Part shown: piece after piece, positions 1 to 12,271 of the stretch | How positions within the stretch are numbered: position 1 is the first letter of the stretch | Layout: every line of letters begins with the position of its first letter | Assembly (NCBI GenBank): GCA_030015575.1 | Contig: JASDDO010000016.1 | Location: 66,027,396 to 66,091,395, forward strand | Direction: 5' to 3' | Origin: Agapanthus africanus | Taxonomy: Eukaryota > Streptophyta > Magnoliopsida > Asparagales > Amaryllidaceae | DNA length: 64,000 bases | Notes under the pieces: model-generated | Told to the model about the DNA's origin: nothing | The model's database searches: none | The model's input: only the letters and a program-made list of their open reading frames with translations | Program-made: the position numbers and the translations under genes

Positions 1-2104
1 AGGTATAGGCAAAACAACAAGTTAACAACTTAACTAGATAGTGAAAGGGGATACAACCTTTGTAGATCCGGTCCTCCACTTTCTTGGCTCCATGATGACG
101 TCCCTCCATTGTACCCATCGGAATCCTAGACTCTTGCAGTGGTTTCATCGGAGAAAAGATCGAGCTAGGTCGTCGACTTCGATGCCGAAGATGATCTACG
201 TTGAGGCAACTCAAGATCAAGCTCCAACTTCACCAAGTCATGAAACTTGTGAAGAAAACACCCTATAATACTTGGCAAGTGGTAGAGGATGAAGAAATAG
301 GAAGTGGGTTCACTTTGGATTTGGATTTCTCACTCTTTTTCTCAAGACACCATTAATGGTAGCAAGGTTTCTTCTTCTTGAAGAAGAAGAAGAAAGGATA
401 TAATATGAGAGAATAATCAAATCAAATGATAAATCAAGTGAAGTTATTATAATGCAACCTTGGTTAAGTGTAGAGAATAAACTAGGGTTAGGTGAATGGT
501 TAGGTTTAGGCAAAAGACAAAATGGTAGATAATCTAAAGAAGCTTCATGAAGCTAAAGCAAAGAAACAAAATTAGCCACCATTTCATTTTGCCAAAAATG
601 AATAAATAAATAAATAAATGTATAAGTAAATAAATCAAACCCTAACCATTAACCTAATCATAGTTAAAAGCATACACACACCCAAGTTTGCATGTATCAT
701 CAAACATGATACAAACTAGTGCACAAAACTATATCATATATACAATGTGCACATCAAGCGAGAAAATCCATCTTAAGTGAAAAAATACTAGTTAATGCAA
801 AGTAATATATCAAATATATAATTATGCATTAAATCAATAAATCAACACTTGATTTAATGATCCGGTCATACTGCATATAACCGATTAATATAAAGTGTAT
901 CAATGTATCGAATCAACATTTGATTCGGTAGCCCGGCTATATCACATATAACCGTCCCATGATACATATCGAGAGATAAGAATACAGTATCACATACTGG
1001 TATTATTCTCGGTCCTGCACATATCTCATATGTGCTCCTATTTCGTTTCGCTTGAGCCAGGAAATCTCTGTGTAGGACTCTAAAGACTCGTCAATACTCC
1101 GGCAGTAGGTGATGATCATATCAAACACCCACAAGCCGCAAGCGGTCTGCTAAACGTAACGGCCACCCGGGTATTGAGCGATCAGAAGATCGACGAGCAA
1201 GCCTGCTCACACTCCTGTGAATCCAACCAGTAACACTTACCGTACAGTCCGGTCTGTTCGTCTGATATGTCGCATATCTCGCCTAGGGGTGGTAAACGTC
1301 AGACCCCAATAGCTTAACAACTCATGCCGATGTGAGGTCCATAACAATCGTGAAACTACTGATAACTCTTACCAGTATATCACTGCAACCCTGGCCAGGG
1401 ATTTCCAGTTATGGCCAGTCGAGCATAGCGCAACATCAACCCCCAATACCGGGAGAGACGAATCCCTTCCTATCGCTCATTGCCTCCATGTGAATCGGGA
1501 CTGTACCCAAAAACCACTTGTTTACATGACTCAGTAGAGCCGTGGTAGGGTGGAAATCAAAGCACAGTGGGAGACACACAAGACTCTATGACGATCTCGG
1601 GTCAATAGACTAATCTGTACCAGTGTCACCAGAGAACTGCCATCTGACGTGAGGTATAATACCATCTGGGAGTTCTCGGCGAGTCCATTCAGTGTACCCA
1701 GTCACCACTGAGCACCCGCATACCATCTCTGATGTCAAACACCAATGGATATGGGATCATCCATCGCCCATCACATGGGTCGAGAGGATATACGCTAGTC
1801 TACTCTGGAATATCGATGCCCCGTCTCGATATTCTCACGACTATGAACATTGAAGGATGTACTCATGGACTACCCAGGCCCCACTAGTAAGATCTACATC
1901 ATAGTCCTGCAAGTCGAGTACATATCCTAAGGGCTTTATCAACATGTAACGGAGAGACAGAAAGTATACATGTTAAGATAAAGAGTAACCAGATAGCGTA
2001 CTATCATGTCGAGCAAGAAAGTCCTACCTATATATGTCCCAGCATCCACTACAATATACATCCAATGTACAGTAATGGCCTCTATGGCATACATATAACT
2101 AACA
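1..2104 (-). repeat. Copia-A LTR, minus strand, cut by the window edge
   Basis: Reverse complement of the two copia-A LTRs at 25844-28058 and 43848-46062. On the minus strand it begins at 2104 with TGTTAGTTATATG and runs leftwards; about 110 bp of its 3' end lie outside the window. It abuts copia-C LTR sequence at 2105, so it appears inserted in that LTR; the expected 5-bp target copy on this side is TTCTC (2105-2109). It could be a solo LTR or the 5' LTR of an element extending left. Open frames inside it (for example 41-268) are not protein-like and are mirrored as non-coding DNA in the other LTRs. Confidence 0.85.
539..554 (-). promoter_or_regulatory. Heat-shock-element-like GAA/TTC array
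   Basis: GAAGCTTCATGAAGCT: alternating GAA and TTC units at 5-bp spacing, the form bound by plant heat-shock factors. The same array is at the matching place in the other two copia-A LTRs. The TATA box that follows it there is not recognisable in this copy. Confidence 0.4.
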
Positions 2105-3921
2105 TTCTCGCTGTCCTTCTCGTCATCATAGGCTTCGAGGATCGAAACGGATCAAAGCTTCCTTGTCGGCTTCCTAGAGTCGAAGACGATCCACCCGAGA
2201 GTCAATAGTCCGATCTCCAACCACAAATCCGAGATAACTAGGGCAACTAGTATGCTAAACTAGATGGCCTAGGTGATGTAGAGATTGAAGATGGGTTAGT
2301 TTGTCTCTTGTAACCCTAGGTTTCTCAACTCAACAGACTTAAGGGATGAGAGGAAGAAGAAGGAGATGGCTTGTGGAAAGAGAAAATGTTTTTTATTATG
2401 ATAATTGAGATGGCTTTCTTGATATGACTACAAGCATGGAAATAAAAATATCTCACCCAAAATATCTAGTGCCACAAAATATCTCACAAAATATCTAAGT
2501 CAAATAGTCAAACCAAATCAAATAGTCAAACCAAGTAGCCATGGCATAATTATCATTTATAACAAATAATTTCTTCCACCTCATAATTGTTTTAATCAAG
2601 TCAATGGTCAAAACCCTAATGAGGTGTCTCCTTCTAAAAAAATCTTGAATAATTACAAGAATGCCCCTCTCATCCGTATATATATACCCATATCCGTGTT
2701 TCGAGAAACACGAATACAATGAGACGAAACTGATCCATCAATATAATATTAGGATCTGGTTTAAACCAAAGCCTACTAGTATTATCCGCCCGATCATCAT
2801 ACGTGTACAAGTATATGTAAGTGATCGAAGTCCTGCCGTAAAACCATACGGCCTTTACACCTTTTGCCCGGTGAAGGGAAACTCTCTGTGTGGGACTCTA
2901 AAGACTCGATAGTACGCTGGCAGTGGGTTTAACCATAAGCCGCAAGCTGCACGTAACGGCTACCCAGGTATCTGTCGATAAGAAAGCCGATGAGCAAACC
3001 CATCCGAACACCTACTCAGCCTGAATGTTACAATTTTTGTACAGTCCGGTCTGTTCGACTAAGAGTGTCGTATATCGGGCCTAGGGGGCAGTAATCGTCA
3101 AACCCCTAATAGCGCAATAAGTCGTGTTGGAGAGTAGCCCAAAACACCCTGAGAAACTACTGGAGTACCTACCAGTAAATCTCGCTTGCCTTGGCCAAGG
3201 ACTTTGTGTAATGGCCCTCCAAACACAGCGCGATATCAACCCCCAATACCGCGAGAGTCGGATCCTATCTAACCGCCACTGCCTCCAAGTGCTTCGGGAC
3301 TGCACCCAACTACTACTTGTTTGCACGACTCCTTCAAGCCATGGTAGGGTAGTAATCAAAGTACAATGGGAACACACTCGAGGCGATGTAGCAGTGTCAA
3401 GTCGACGGACTAAGCTGTACTCATGTCACCTGGGAACTGCTACCCGACGATAGGTATAATACCCACCAGCAGTTCCCGACGAGTCCTTTCCAGTGTACTC
3501 ATAACCTAATGAGAACCTGCATACTATCTCCAGTACGACGTACTAACGGCTGTGGGACAGACCATCTCCCATGCTGGGATAAGAAGCCTATATATTAGTC
3601 TACTGTGGAGTATCGATGCCCCGTTTCGATAATCCTATGACTAGGGACCTGTATAGGATGTGCTTATAGATTACTCAGCCCCTACTAGTGTGACTGCCAT
3701 CACAATGCTGGTAATCAAGCAAAGATCCTAAGGGCTCTACCAATATGTATAAGCGATATGCTAACAAAACATATGCACATATTGAGATAGAAACAAACCA
3801 GCTAGCATACTACCATGTTGAGCATTACTGTTACTATATCCGTGTATATCCCAAGCTCCCATTAAGTAATATACAATCCAGTATGATACAATAATGGCCT
3901 CTAGGGCATATATCACCAACA
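2105..3921 (-). repeat. Copia-C 3' LTR (left LTR)
   Basis: Starts on the minus strand at 3921 with TGTTGGTGATATATGCCC, directly after a polypurine tract, and runs down to 2105, where the copia-A LTR interrupts it. It matches 10085-11339 (the other copia-C LTR) base by base over long stretches. It also shares blocks with copia-A and copia-B LTRs, for example around 3040-3110 and 3230-3260, so the three families are relatives. The last 150 bp or so of the LTR are missing here. No gene is seen inside. Confidence 0.85.
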
Positions 3922-3936
3922 ATCTCCCACTTTCAC
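3922..3936 (-). other. Copia-C polypurine tract
   Basis: Minus strand reads GTGAAAGTGGGAGAT immediately before the LTR start TGTTGG. This is the usual plus-strand DNA primer position. Copia-A and copia-B have the near-identical GTGCAAGTGGGAGAT at the same place. Confidence 0.8.
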
Positions 3937-3939
3937 TAA

Positions 3940-5650
3940 GGCCATATACTGGCATATCGTAGACCGAAGATCTCGAATAGTCTCTCAAACACTGTCTGAG
4001 GGATGACCTCTGTGAGTGGATCTGTAGTGTTATTCTCCGTATCTACTCTCATCACCTCGTTCTCCTGGGGATCAACGATCTTCCTGATCAGGTGGTACCA
4101 CCTCAAGATATGTCTGGATCTCTGATGTGACCTGGGTTCCTTAAAGCTAGAGCGTCGTATGTTGTAACAATACTAAAGTATTGGACCAACAATAGAAGGA
4201 ACCACCTGAAGTTCAATTAAGAACTTCCTCATCCAGACTGCCTCTTTTGCGGCGTCACATACAGCGAACTGCTCTATTTCCATAGTCGAGTCTGCAACGG
4301 TGTCCTGCTTGGTGCTCTTCCAACAGACTGCCCCTGCATTGAGGGTAAAACCATAACCTGACCTGGAGTCATTCTTATCACTCTGGATGCCGGAGTTAGA
4401 AAAGACCTCGATCTGGAGGTCTTTTTCCGCCAAACACCAAGAACATCTTTTAGTCCTTCTAAGGTGCTTGAGATTGTTCTTTACTACTTCCCAGTGCTTC
4501 TCCCATTGGTTTGACTGATACCGGCTTACCATGCTCAGTGCGTAAGCTACATCTGGTTGGGTACACAACATCGCATACATTATAGAGCCTACCACAGAAG
4601 CGTAGGGTATAGATATGATGCGAGCCCTTTCCAAATCAGTCTTTATAGACATCTCTTTGGAAATGATGATTCCTTGACAAGCCAGTAGACTACCGTGCTT
4701 AGAATCATCCATACTAAATATTTTCAGTATGGTGTTGTTGTACCTTGACTGTGAAAGTCCCACCATTCTTTTCGATCTATCACGATAGATCTGGATCCCT
4801 AGAATGTAGTTGGTATCACCCAGGTCGTTCATGGAGAACCATTTCGACAAGAATCCTTTAACTAATTGTAGCATAGGAATGTCATTTCCTATCAAGAGAA
4901 TGTCGTCCACGTACTCAATGAGGAATTTCACAGTTCTTGCTACAATCTTACTATAAATGCATGGTTCATCTGGATTTTTGATAAAGTCGAATTCTTTGAC
5001 TGTCTCAATAAAAACAAATGTTCTAACTCCGCGATGCCTGCTTTAGTACATAAATGGACTTAAGCTACTTACACACTGTCCCATTGCTCCCATTCTGAAT
5101 GACACCCTCTGAATGATCCATATAGACACACTCTTCCAAATCACCATTTAGAAAAGCCGTCTCTACGTCCATCTGCCGGATCTCAAAATCTTGGAAGGCA
5201 ACAATGGAAAGATGGATCCGAATGGATTTGAGCATCGACAATGGAGAAAAGGTTTCATCATTGTCCAAACCATGTCATTAACGAAAACCTTTTGCTACAA
5301 GTCTAGCCTTATAGGTTTTAACCTATCCATCTACACCAATCTTCTTTCTAAAGATCCATTTGCAGCCTATGGGTTTTACCCTTTCTGGAGCAATGTTCAA
5401 AGTGCATACTTTGTTGGTGTACATGGACTCCATTTCGGTCCGCATTTCCTCCTGCCATTTTACTGAGTCACCGCTATGAATGGCTTACTGGAAGCTAGTT
5501 GGCTCATCATTGTCAATGATGCAATCCTCTCGATCCATGTCTATGAGAAAACCGCAGTATCTCTCGGACGGATGAGACGGCCTACTAGTCCTGCGGATTG
5601 GCGTAGGGATGTCAGATTCTTTTGAAACCTCTGGTTCTACCATACTTTCA
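3940..5650 (-). pseudogene. Copia-C reverse transcriptase and RNase H (decayed)
   Basis: This is the 3' half of a Ty1/copia polyprotein, which copies element RNA to DNA. Reading leftwards: a linker ending in a PSERY-like motif (about 5560); the RT N-terminal part with QMDVETAFLNG (5065-5268 frame, holding a catalytic Asp); a stop-rich stretch 4932-5064; then an open frame 4931-4173 with YVDDILLIG at its start (the RT active-site pair of Asp) and an RNase H region. In RNase H the expected DSD reads SNS, so a metal-binding Asp is lost. The C-terminal DPLTEVIPQT motif lies near 4010, then the polypurine tract. Several stops and frameshifts make it non-functional. The order INT before RT fixes it as copia rather than gypsy. 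Confidence 0.85.
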
Positions 5651-5699
5651 GTAATAGTTTGTGGTTCTGAAATTTCTTCTAGTTCTATTGCGCTCCCAC

Positions 5700-6700
5700 T
5701 ATTTCCTTTTTTAAAAATGGTTTTCTAAAAAGTGGGCATGACGAGGAACAAAAACCTTTTGTTCCTCTGCGTAATAGGAAAGATACCCCCTGGAGTTCTT
5801 TAGGTATCCCACAAACCTATACAGTACTGAGCGTGCCTCGAGCTTGTCAGCATACTGCTTTTCAACAAAAGCTGGACATCCTTATATCTTCAGATGCTGA
5901 AGATAGGGTTTCTTCCCACTCCACATCTGATATGATGTGGTAGGCACAGTCTTGGTAGGTACCTTATTCAAAAGATATGCAGCTGATTCTAGTGCATAAT
6001 TTCAGAAGGATTGCGGAAACTCAGCATTACTTATCATGGAATGGAAAATATCCAATAGGGTTCTGTTCCACCTTTCCTATACACCGTTGTGTTATGGTGT
6101 GTATGGAGGAGTAAGCTGAGAGAGAATTTCATTCTCTTTTAGGTAATCCAGGAACTCGGCAATTAAATATTCACCACATCGATCAGATTTCAGTGTCTTG
6201 ATACTTTTGCATGTTTGTTTTTCCACTTCATACTTATATTCCCAGAATTTTTCAAAGGGTTCGGATTTATGCTTTCATAAGAAGACATGTCCTAACCTAG
6301 AGAAATTATCCGTAAAAGTAATAAAATAGGAATAACCACTTCGTGCATCTGTAGATATTGGACTACACACGTAGCTATGTATGAGTCCCAAGAGCTCGCT
6401 TGATCTTACTCCGTGTCCATTGAACGGAGTCTTTGTTATCTTTCCTATGAGACAAGATTGACAAGTTGCATAAGACTAATATTTGAACAGATCTAAATAT
6501 CCCTCCTATGTAACTTTGACAACAGTGTTTCATTGATGTGACCCTGTCTACAATGCCATAACAAAGTTTTATTTAATTCTAGAGACTTTCTTTTAAGTGT
6601 GTTCTGGTCATTGAAAACCTGAGCTTGATTAAACACGTATATACTGTCCTCTAGTGTACCTGACCCAATCAAACTTTGATTTAGGTGGATGTGAACCACA
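5700..6700 (-). pseudogene. Copia-C integrase (decayed)
   Basis: Inserts element DNA into the genome in an active copy. The zinc-binding gag-pre-integrase part is in 6699-6493 (LLWHCRQGHINETLLSKLH, the His pair of HHCC). The catalytic core follows at about 6455-5740 on the minus strand. Its first catalytic Asp (family HSD) is read here as HSY at 6371-6373. The second survives in FTDNFSR and the Glu survives in CGEYL near 6170. In-frame stops interrupt the core, including the place where the family has TPQHNGVSER (both Gln and Ser are stops). The enzyme is dead by at least three independent lesions. Confidence 0.85.
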
Positions 6701-6909
6701 TCACTTACATACTAGACTTCGTACACATAAACAGTTACATAGAATCAATATCTGCCCACTAGTCAATTCTAGGTGATATACCCTACGGATACATCGTCTA
6801 CGCTCATTCCGTTACCAAACCTAAGAGTCCTATCACCTGCCCTGATAACTCTACGGTTTCTCAAAGCCTGTAATGAATTAAAGATATGAGATCCTGATCC
6901 GGTATTTTA
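6700..6909 (-). pseudogene. Copia-C aspartic protease remnant
   Basis: Directly after gag the minus frame reads SWV, a TAA stop (6907-6909), then NTGSGSHI. The family motif is WxLDTGSGSHI, so the catalytic Asp codon is now Asn and the preceding residue is a stop. In an active element this enzyme would cut the polyprotein. The remnant continues into the integrase region without a clean reading frame. Confidence 0.7.
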
Positions 6910-7674
6910 TACCCAGGAAGTAGAGTTAATTGACAGACTGTTTTCAATCAAAAACACACCCGAACTTGAAGCCACAACATGCTTCGGATCCTGGATTCTG
7001 GATTTCCAAGCCCTGCATCCCTTCTGCCAATGCCCTTTCCCGTAACAATAGGAACATCCCTCCTTCCCTACAGTTAACCCCGAAACATTTACCCTTCCCT
7101 TTTCTTTTACCTTACCGACACCGCCTATCGGCTTTGTGGAGGTCTTCTTCTTCTCACCCTTGGCATCCACCTTAGATCTAGAAGAGGAAGATTCCCCAAT
7201 AAGCAGAGCGGGTGTCTCCCTAGTTTCCTTCAGGGTGACCTCAACTGGAAGTATTTCTTTCTTCCCCGGGGCATAAGTAAAAAGTAGGGACTGCAGAATC
7301 AAGTCAGCATATGAATCGCTCTCCAACGTGGTCTCCACGTCCATGAGCTTTTTAATATAGCTAATCATTGTAGAGACGTGGTCCTCTACAGATGATCCGA
7401 AAGCCAATCTCTCTTGAAGCAATTCTTTCGAGGTATCATATCTTGCGATACGAGATTGCTCTCCATATAAAACTTCGTTATGGAAGAAGATAGAAAATAA
7501 GTCCATCTTCTCATGCTGCCTCTGGTATACACCATCAACTGAGTCCAACACGAGGCACATGGAAATCACACAGTCTTTTTCCCTTGTCTTACAGATATGA
7601 ACATCCGCGACAGTGCAAATTGGACCTGGGACGGCGGGGGCAATGAGTAGTAATGAGGTGGTCAAGCTTGTCAT
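6907..7674 (-). pseudogene. Copia-C gag (nucleocapsid) with CCHC knuckle
   Basis: 255 codons open from the Met at 7674. Residues about 75-140 resemble the gag UBN2 region (RYDTSKELLQERLAFGSSVE and the following DLILQSL). A basic, Ser/Lys-rich stretch follows, then a CX2CX4HX4C zinc knuckle at residues 207-220 (CSYCYGKGHWQKGC), which binds RNA in active elements. The N-terminal third is shorter and less like the family than expected, suggesting an internal deletion. The frame ends in a stop where protease should begin. It is the longest intact reading frame of the element but not a complete gag-pol. Confidence 0.8.
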
Positions 7675-8747
7675 AGGTAAATAGACATCTGGAAAAACCT
7701 TTTCCAGTCACTATAGCATAACTCAGTCATTTTATTATCTATCTGTAACCTAATCTGGTCACCCGGTCGCTGCAATTAGGAGAGAGAGAAAAAACACTCA
7801 GCATGATGCTCTTGCAAGTTTAGATTGATTTCTAATTTATCTAAACAGGATGGCTCTCACTGTTTGTCGAATCCTTCCTCAAACCATAAAAGAAGAATTA
7901 GTCAGGATTGATCTCACAGTACAACACTTTCTTAACCGTTCGGCCAAGCTAGTGTCGGTACTTCGAAGGAGATTTTACAACACTTTCGTGAATTTCCTTA
8001 TTTAAAAAATCTCTTTTTCCTGGAGGCGTAGCCCCGCTAACACTGTTCTAGACACCTACTTGGTTTATAGCATTGATCGTTAAGTGATGAATCTTCCGAG
8101 GAGTAGCGGATACTCAAGGTAGGATCGGGATCCAAATATCATTGTGTGGTAATCTTGAAGGTATCCTACCAACATTATCACACTCCAAATGGTATGCAGC
8201 ACCAGCAAGTTTCAGTTTCTTTAGAAACTCTCGATGTGGATTTTTGCTCCATGCTCTTATGACCTTGACTATGGCCAACATATCATAAGTCACATGTCAA
8301 GTTCTACCCATCATTGTCCAGGTTAATTTGAATCCACCCGTACATACCTTTGACGAAGTCCAAAATAGTAGTATGACTGTCCCAAACCAACACATCTATA
8401 TATGCTATAGATGAATATCCAGCAGTTACCAAACACTATGCCTTGGTGAAGGTCAAAATATATAGCTTGAATACTACTGAATATTCAACTGAAATGACAG
8501 AGGGCTACGAATTGTTTTGGTGAAACCGTGAATGCAGTGAACTTGATATAATCGAAGGAACCTGATAGCTTTTAAAAGGAGTGGTTTAAGCTCCGTATTT
8601 AAAAGTCTTCTGTTTTAAATACCCCGGTGGTTTTAAAATTTGTTCCAATGATTCAGCTTTGGATTGTTTGCTTTGCATTATTGTAATGCAGTCCCATCAT
8701 TTACACCTATCACAGAAAAAGATGAAAATACCACGTCCACTTATGCC

Positions 8748-8832
8748 ATCATCATTCGCCACTGGGCCTATCATCACCCGTTAGGTTACTTAACTAACGA
8801 CAGAGCGGGGGCTGGACTAGCGCGGATGCAAA
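8748..8832 (-). other. Conserved palindromic stem in copia-C leader
   Basis: Core CGTTAG...CTAACG at 8779-8799 around GTTACTTAA, flanked by GCGGATG (8822-8828); the left outer arm has decayed here. The same stem is present in the copia-A and both copia-B leaders. Confidence 0.6.
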
Positions 8833-9651
8833 ACATAAGCCTACTAGATATCATATATAGATATATACATTCGTCTCACGCAATAATAGGCATTCCAGAT
8901 CACAGATGAACATATTGGATATACTAGCAATTCCGCGTTTCATTTGATCCTGTAACGAAAGACAGATTCCACGGTCGTAATGAATAGCCAAACCCCACCC
9001 TAGACCCCCATAGGTGCGGCAAACTACCGGCCAAATACCTGAAGTGAAGCAACCTCCCATAACAAAGTGAGTAAGCCACTCTGCACTTCAAAGTACCCGG
9101 TAGTTTGTGCACCCCACCTTGGGTCTATCCTAGGAGCAAAAACAGTAAAAGAAATAATACAACAGTGGCTACAACCTCAACCTGGATGTGCCCCGCAAAA
9201 ATAATATTACATCACTTTACAAATTTATAACGAATGAAAGAATAAAAACTCTCATCTTACATCCCCGGCTATTCTTCCACGACGATCCAACAAGTTCATA
9301 TACACAAACCAACATAGCAACATCACAGATATATGCAACCCCGACTAATCGACGTATAACAATTAGTCAATGTTTACAAACACATATACACATCACAAAG
9401 CTTGTAAAATAACCGCGACTTTAGAATTCCGCACACAATTAGCAAAATTAACTAATTTTCCAAAACTTGAAAATCCAGTGAGCTAAAGTTCCAAAAACAA
9501 TCGTTTTAAGCCAATCCGGGAGTCGAAACGAACTCGAAACCCTCACGAATCTTTGCAGAGAGTTAGAGAACAAAATTAACTTCGAGTTAGGAGGCCAATA
9601 GGAGGTACCCCACCCCTGAGGCCATCACGAGGTGCCCAGGGGGTGACGCAG

Positions 9652-9719
9652 ACCCGAAACTGCCTAAGGTGGGGCAGTTTCGGGTCCCCACCACCAAGAC
9701 CACCTTGTGGTGGTCTTGG
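9652..9719 (-). other. Twin perfect hairpins in copia-C leader
   Basis: First hairpin: 13-bp arms at 9652-9664 and 9673-9685 (ACCCGAAACTGCC against its complement) with an 8-nt loop. Second: 11-bp arms CCAAGACCACC at 9694-9704 and 9709-9719 with a TTGT loop. The second lies 206 nt from the primer site, the same place where copia-A and copia-B carry a hairpin of different sequence. Confidence 0.75.
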
Positions 9720-9924
9720 GGAGTGGGCCCAGCCATTTTGTCCCCTCGGGGGGTTCCCAGGGTGTGCAGGCTTCACCCTGTGGCTTCTCGGTTCAAATCG
9801 TGATCCCGTGGGGTGTGCAAACAACTCAAAACATCATTTTTGGAAACTGTTTTTCTCGGCAGTTTTTGCGCGAAAAAAAAAGCGGATTTCTAACGTCGCT
9901 ACAACCTATGTAATGTTTATGTGA

Positions 9925-9937
9925 GGCTTTGATACCA
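9925..9937 (-). other. Copia-C primer binding site (initiator Met tRNA type)
   Basis: Minus strand TGGTATCAAAGCC. It differs by one base (A for G) from the TGGTATCAGAGCC of copia-A and copia-B. It sits one base inside the LTR end. Confidence 0.85.
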
Positions 9938-9938
9938 C

Positions 9939-11339
9939 TATAAGTCTATGTAATGCACCCACGTGTTCGCGGGGAGGCGGAAATTGCAAAAAATGATTTT
10001 TGCGGGCTTCGCAACACCGACTAGAACTAAGGATCGAACATAAACCATAGCTAGCAAACTACTTAAGGTTTAATTACTCGGATGAATGTTATGCCTCATA
10101 GTATCGTGTCCTTCGGGTCTTATCGATGTCCTCCTCATCATCGTAGTCTCCAAGTATCGAAAAGGATCAAAGCTTCTTCGTCGGCTTCCTCGAGTCAATG
10201 ACGATCCACCTGAGGGTTTATAGTCCGAGCTCCAACCTTAAATCCGAGGTAACTAGGGCAACTAGCTTGCTAAACTAGATATCCTAGGTGATGTAGTGAA
10301 TGAAGATGAGTTAGTTTGTCTCTTGGAACCCTAAGTTTCTCAACTCATGAGACTTACGGGTTGAGAGGAAGAAGAAGGAGAATGCTTGAGGAAAGAGAAA
10401 ATGTTTTTTATTATGATAATTGAGATGGCTTTCTTGATATGACTACAAGTATGGAAAGAAAAATATCTCACCCAAAAAATCTAGTGCCACAAAATATCTC
10501 ACAAAATATCTAAGTCAAATAGTCAAACCAAGTAGCCATGGCACAATTATCATTTATAACAAATAATTTCCTCCGCCTCATAATTATTTTAATCAAGTCA
10601 AAGGTAAAAACCTTAATGAGGTGTCTCCTTCTAAAAAACAATCTTGAGCAATTACAAGAATGCCCATATCATCGTATATATATACCCGTATCCGTGTTTC
10701 GAGAAACATGAATACAATGAGACGAAACTGATCCATCAATATAATACTAGGATCCTACTTAAACCAAAGCCCACTAGTATTATCCGCCCGAACATCATAC
10801 GTGCAAAAGTACATGTAAGTGATCGAAGCCCTGCCGTAAAACCATAGGGCCTCTACACCTTTTTCCCGGTACAGGGAATATCTCTATATAGGATTTTAAA
10901 GACTCGACAGTACGTTGGCAGTGGGTTTAACCACTAGCCGCAAGCTGCACGTAACGGCTACCCAGGTATCTATCGATAAGAAGGCCGATGAGCAAACCCA
11001 TCCGAACTCCTACTGAGCCTGAATGTGACAATTTCTGTACAGTTCGGTCTGTTCTTCTAAGAGTATCGCATATCGGGCCTAGGGGTGGCAATCTTCAGAC
11101 CCCTAATAGCGCAATAAGTCGTGTCGGAGAGTAGGCAAAAACACCCAGAGAAACTACAGGAGTACCTACCAGTAAATATCGCTTGCCTTGGCCAAGGTCT
11201 TTGTGTAATGGCCTTCCGAACACAGCACGATATCAACCCCCAACACCGGGAGAGACGAATCCTATCTAACCGCCATTGCCTCCAAGTGCTTCGGGACTGC
11301 ACCCAACTACTACCTGTTTGCACGACTCTTCGAGCCGTG
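9939..11339 (-). repeat. Copia-C 5' LTR (right LTR), truncated by element D
   Basis: Begins next to the primer site and matches the left copia-C LTR from about 10085 on. It breaks off at 11339 within the block corresponding to about 3344 of the left LTR, where element D starts with TGATTGAAAAAG. The missing 5' part should lie beyond D, outside the window. The last five bases (CCGTG, 11335-11339) are the expected target duplication of D. Confidence 0.8.
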
Positions 11340-12271
11340 TGATTGAAAAAGTTTTAGTTACCGCAATCAAGACGGTGTCGCTTTGCAGCTAGCCGCGATG
11401 AGTATGGGTCTATCCACAGAGAGACGGAGCGTTTTAAGTTCTTGTTTTGACGATTTAATACGCGTGGGCGGAATTGTTCATATCTATCCTATGTGTTGTA
11501 TGCAAAGTATAAAGTTTGTTAGGAAAAGATACAATTGTGTAAGGTAAGGAAATCCGCACTAAAACCTTTGAGCCGAACATAACGATTGAAGCTAGAGTAA
11601 TCGGCAAAAACGTGGATTAGGGTGCTTAAGCACGGTATTCGTGGAATCTGACTTATTTACCCTTGTCTGTCCGTTCTTGTCTCTTGCTTTCGCCTCTGGC
11701 GAAACCAATCACAACCAGTCGCGGTTAGGAATCACCGATACCTTGGTAGGGTAGGGTGCCTAACGGAGCGCTTGCGTAAGGTTCGGGTGGAGTTTCAAAT
11801 GGAAAATACGGGAAAAGGAAATGAGAAAGGAATTCTTAACTTACAATATCGGTTTCTTTTCCAAAAACAACATATTCACAAACCATTCCCAACAACAACC
11901 AAAGAAGTGCAAAAGAAAAGAACAAAAAAAAGAAAAGAAAACATTACAAGTAAGTAAGTGCATGGAATTTAAGTGCAAGTAAGTAAAGCAAGTATTTAAA
12001 GTGCAAGACAGAAAATGCAAGTTATAAAAGAGCAAGAAAGAAAGAACTAGGAACCATGAAAAAAGTTACAAACTATGGGTTTAATAACCCAAACTTAAAC
12101 TTGCAAGCTCAATTAAGAGGTTACAAGATCAAGACAGAGCTAAAAACCCAAGGCAAAATAATAGCACAAAAGAGAGCTTTATTCAACTTCTATGAAGATA
12201 CAACCCTTAAACTTGCAAACTCAATGAAGAGGTTGCAAGATCAAGAGAAGGTTAGGAACTCAAGTGGAAGC
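11340..12271 (-). repeat. Element D 3' LTR, first part
   Basis: Begins TGATTGAAAAAGTTTTAGTT, identical to 62378-62397 next to D's primer site, so this is the 3' end of D's other LTR. It is interrupted at 12272 by copia-B-prime and resumes at 22044. No coding frame is credible. It contains a perfect TTTCGCC/GGCGAAA hairpin at 11688-11704 and an A-rich stretch at 11880-12060. Confidence 0.75.
12267..12271. other. Target site duplication of copia-B-prime (left)
   Basis: GAAGC, repeated exactly at 22039-22043 on the other side of the element. Confidence 0.9.

Larger units (their letters stand above)
7675..9924 (-). other. Copia-C untranslated leader
   Basis: About 2.25 kb between primer site and gag, with no protein-like frame. 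It shares blocks with the copia-B leaders: around 8095-8160 (the GAGGAGTA and GGGATCC region), around 8760-8830 (palindromic stem) and around 8980-9130. It contains two consecutive perfect hairpins at 9652-9719. The GC-rich piece 9600-9790 is unlike its AT-rich surroundings. Confidence 0.65.

Noticed and set aside
9576..9924. Overlapping Pro/Gly-rich frames on both strands
   Set aside because: They come from the GC-rich hairpin pair in the copia-C leader; no domain, and both strands open only because stop codons are rare in GC-rich DNA.
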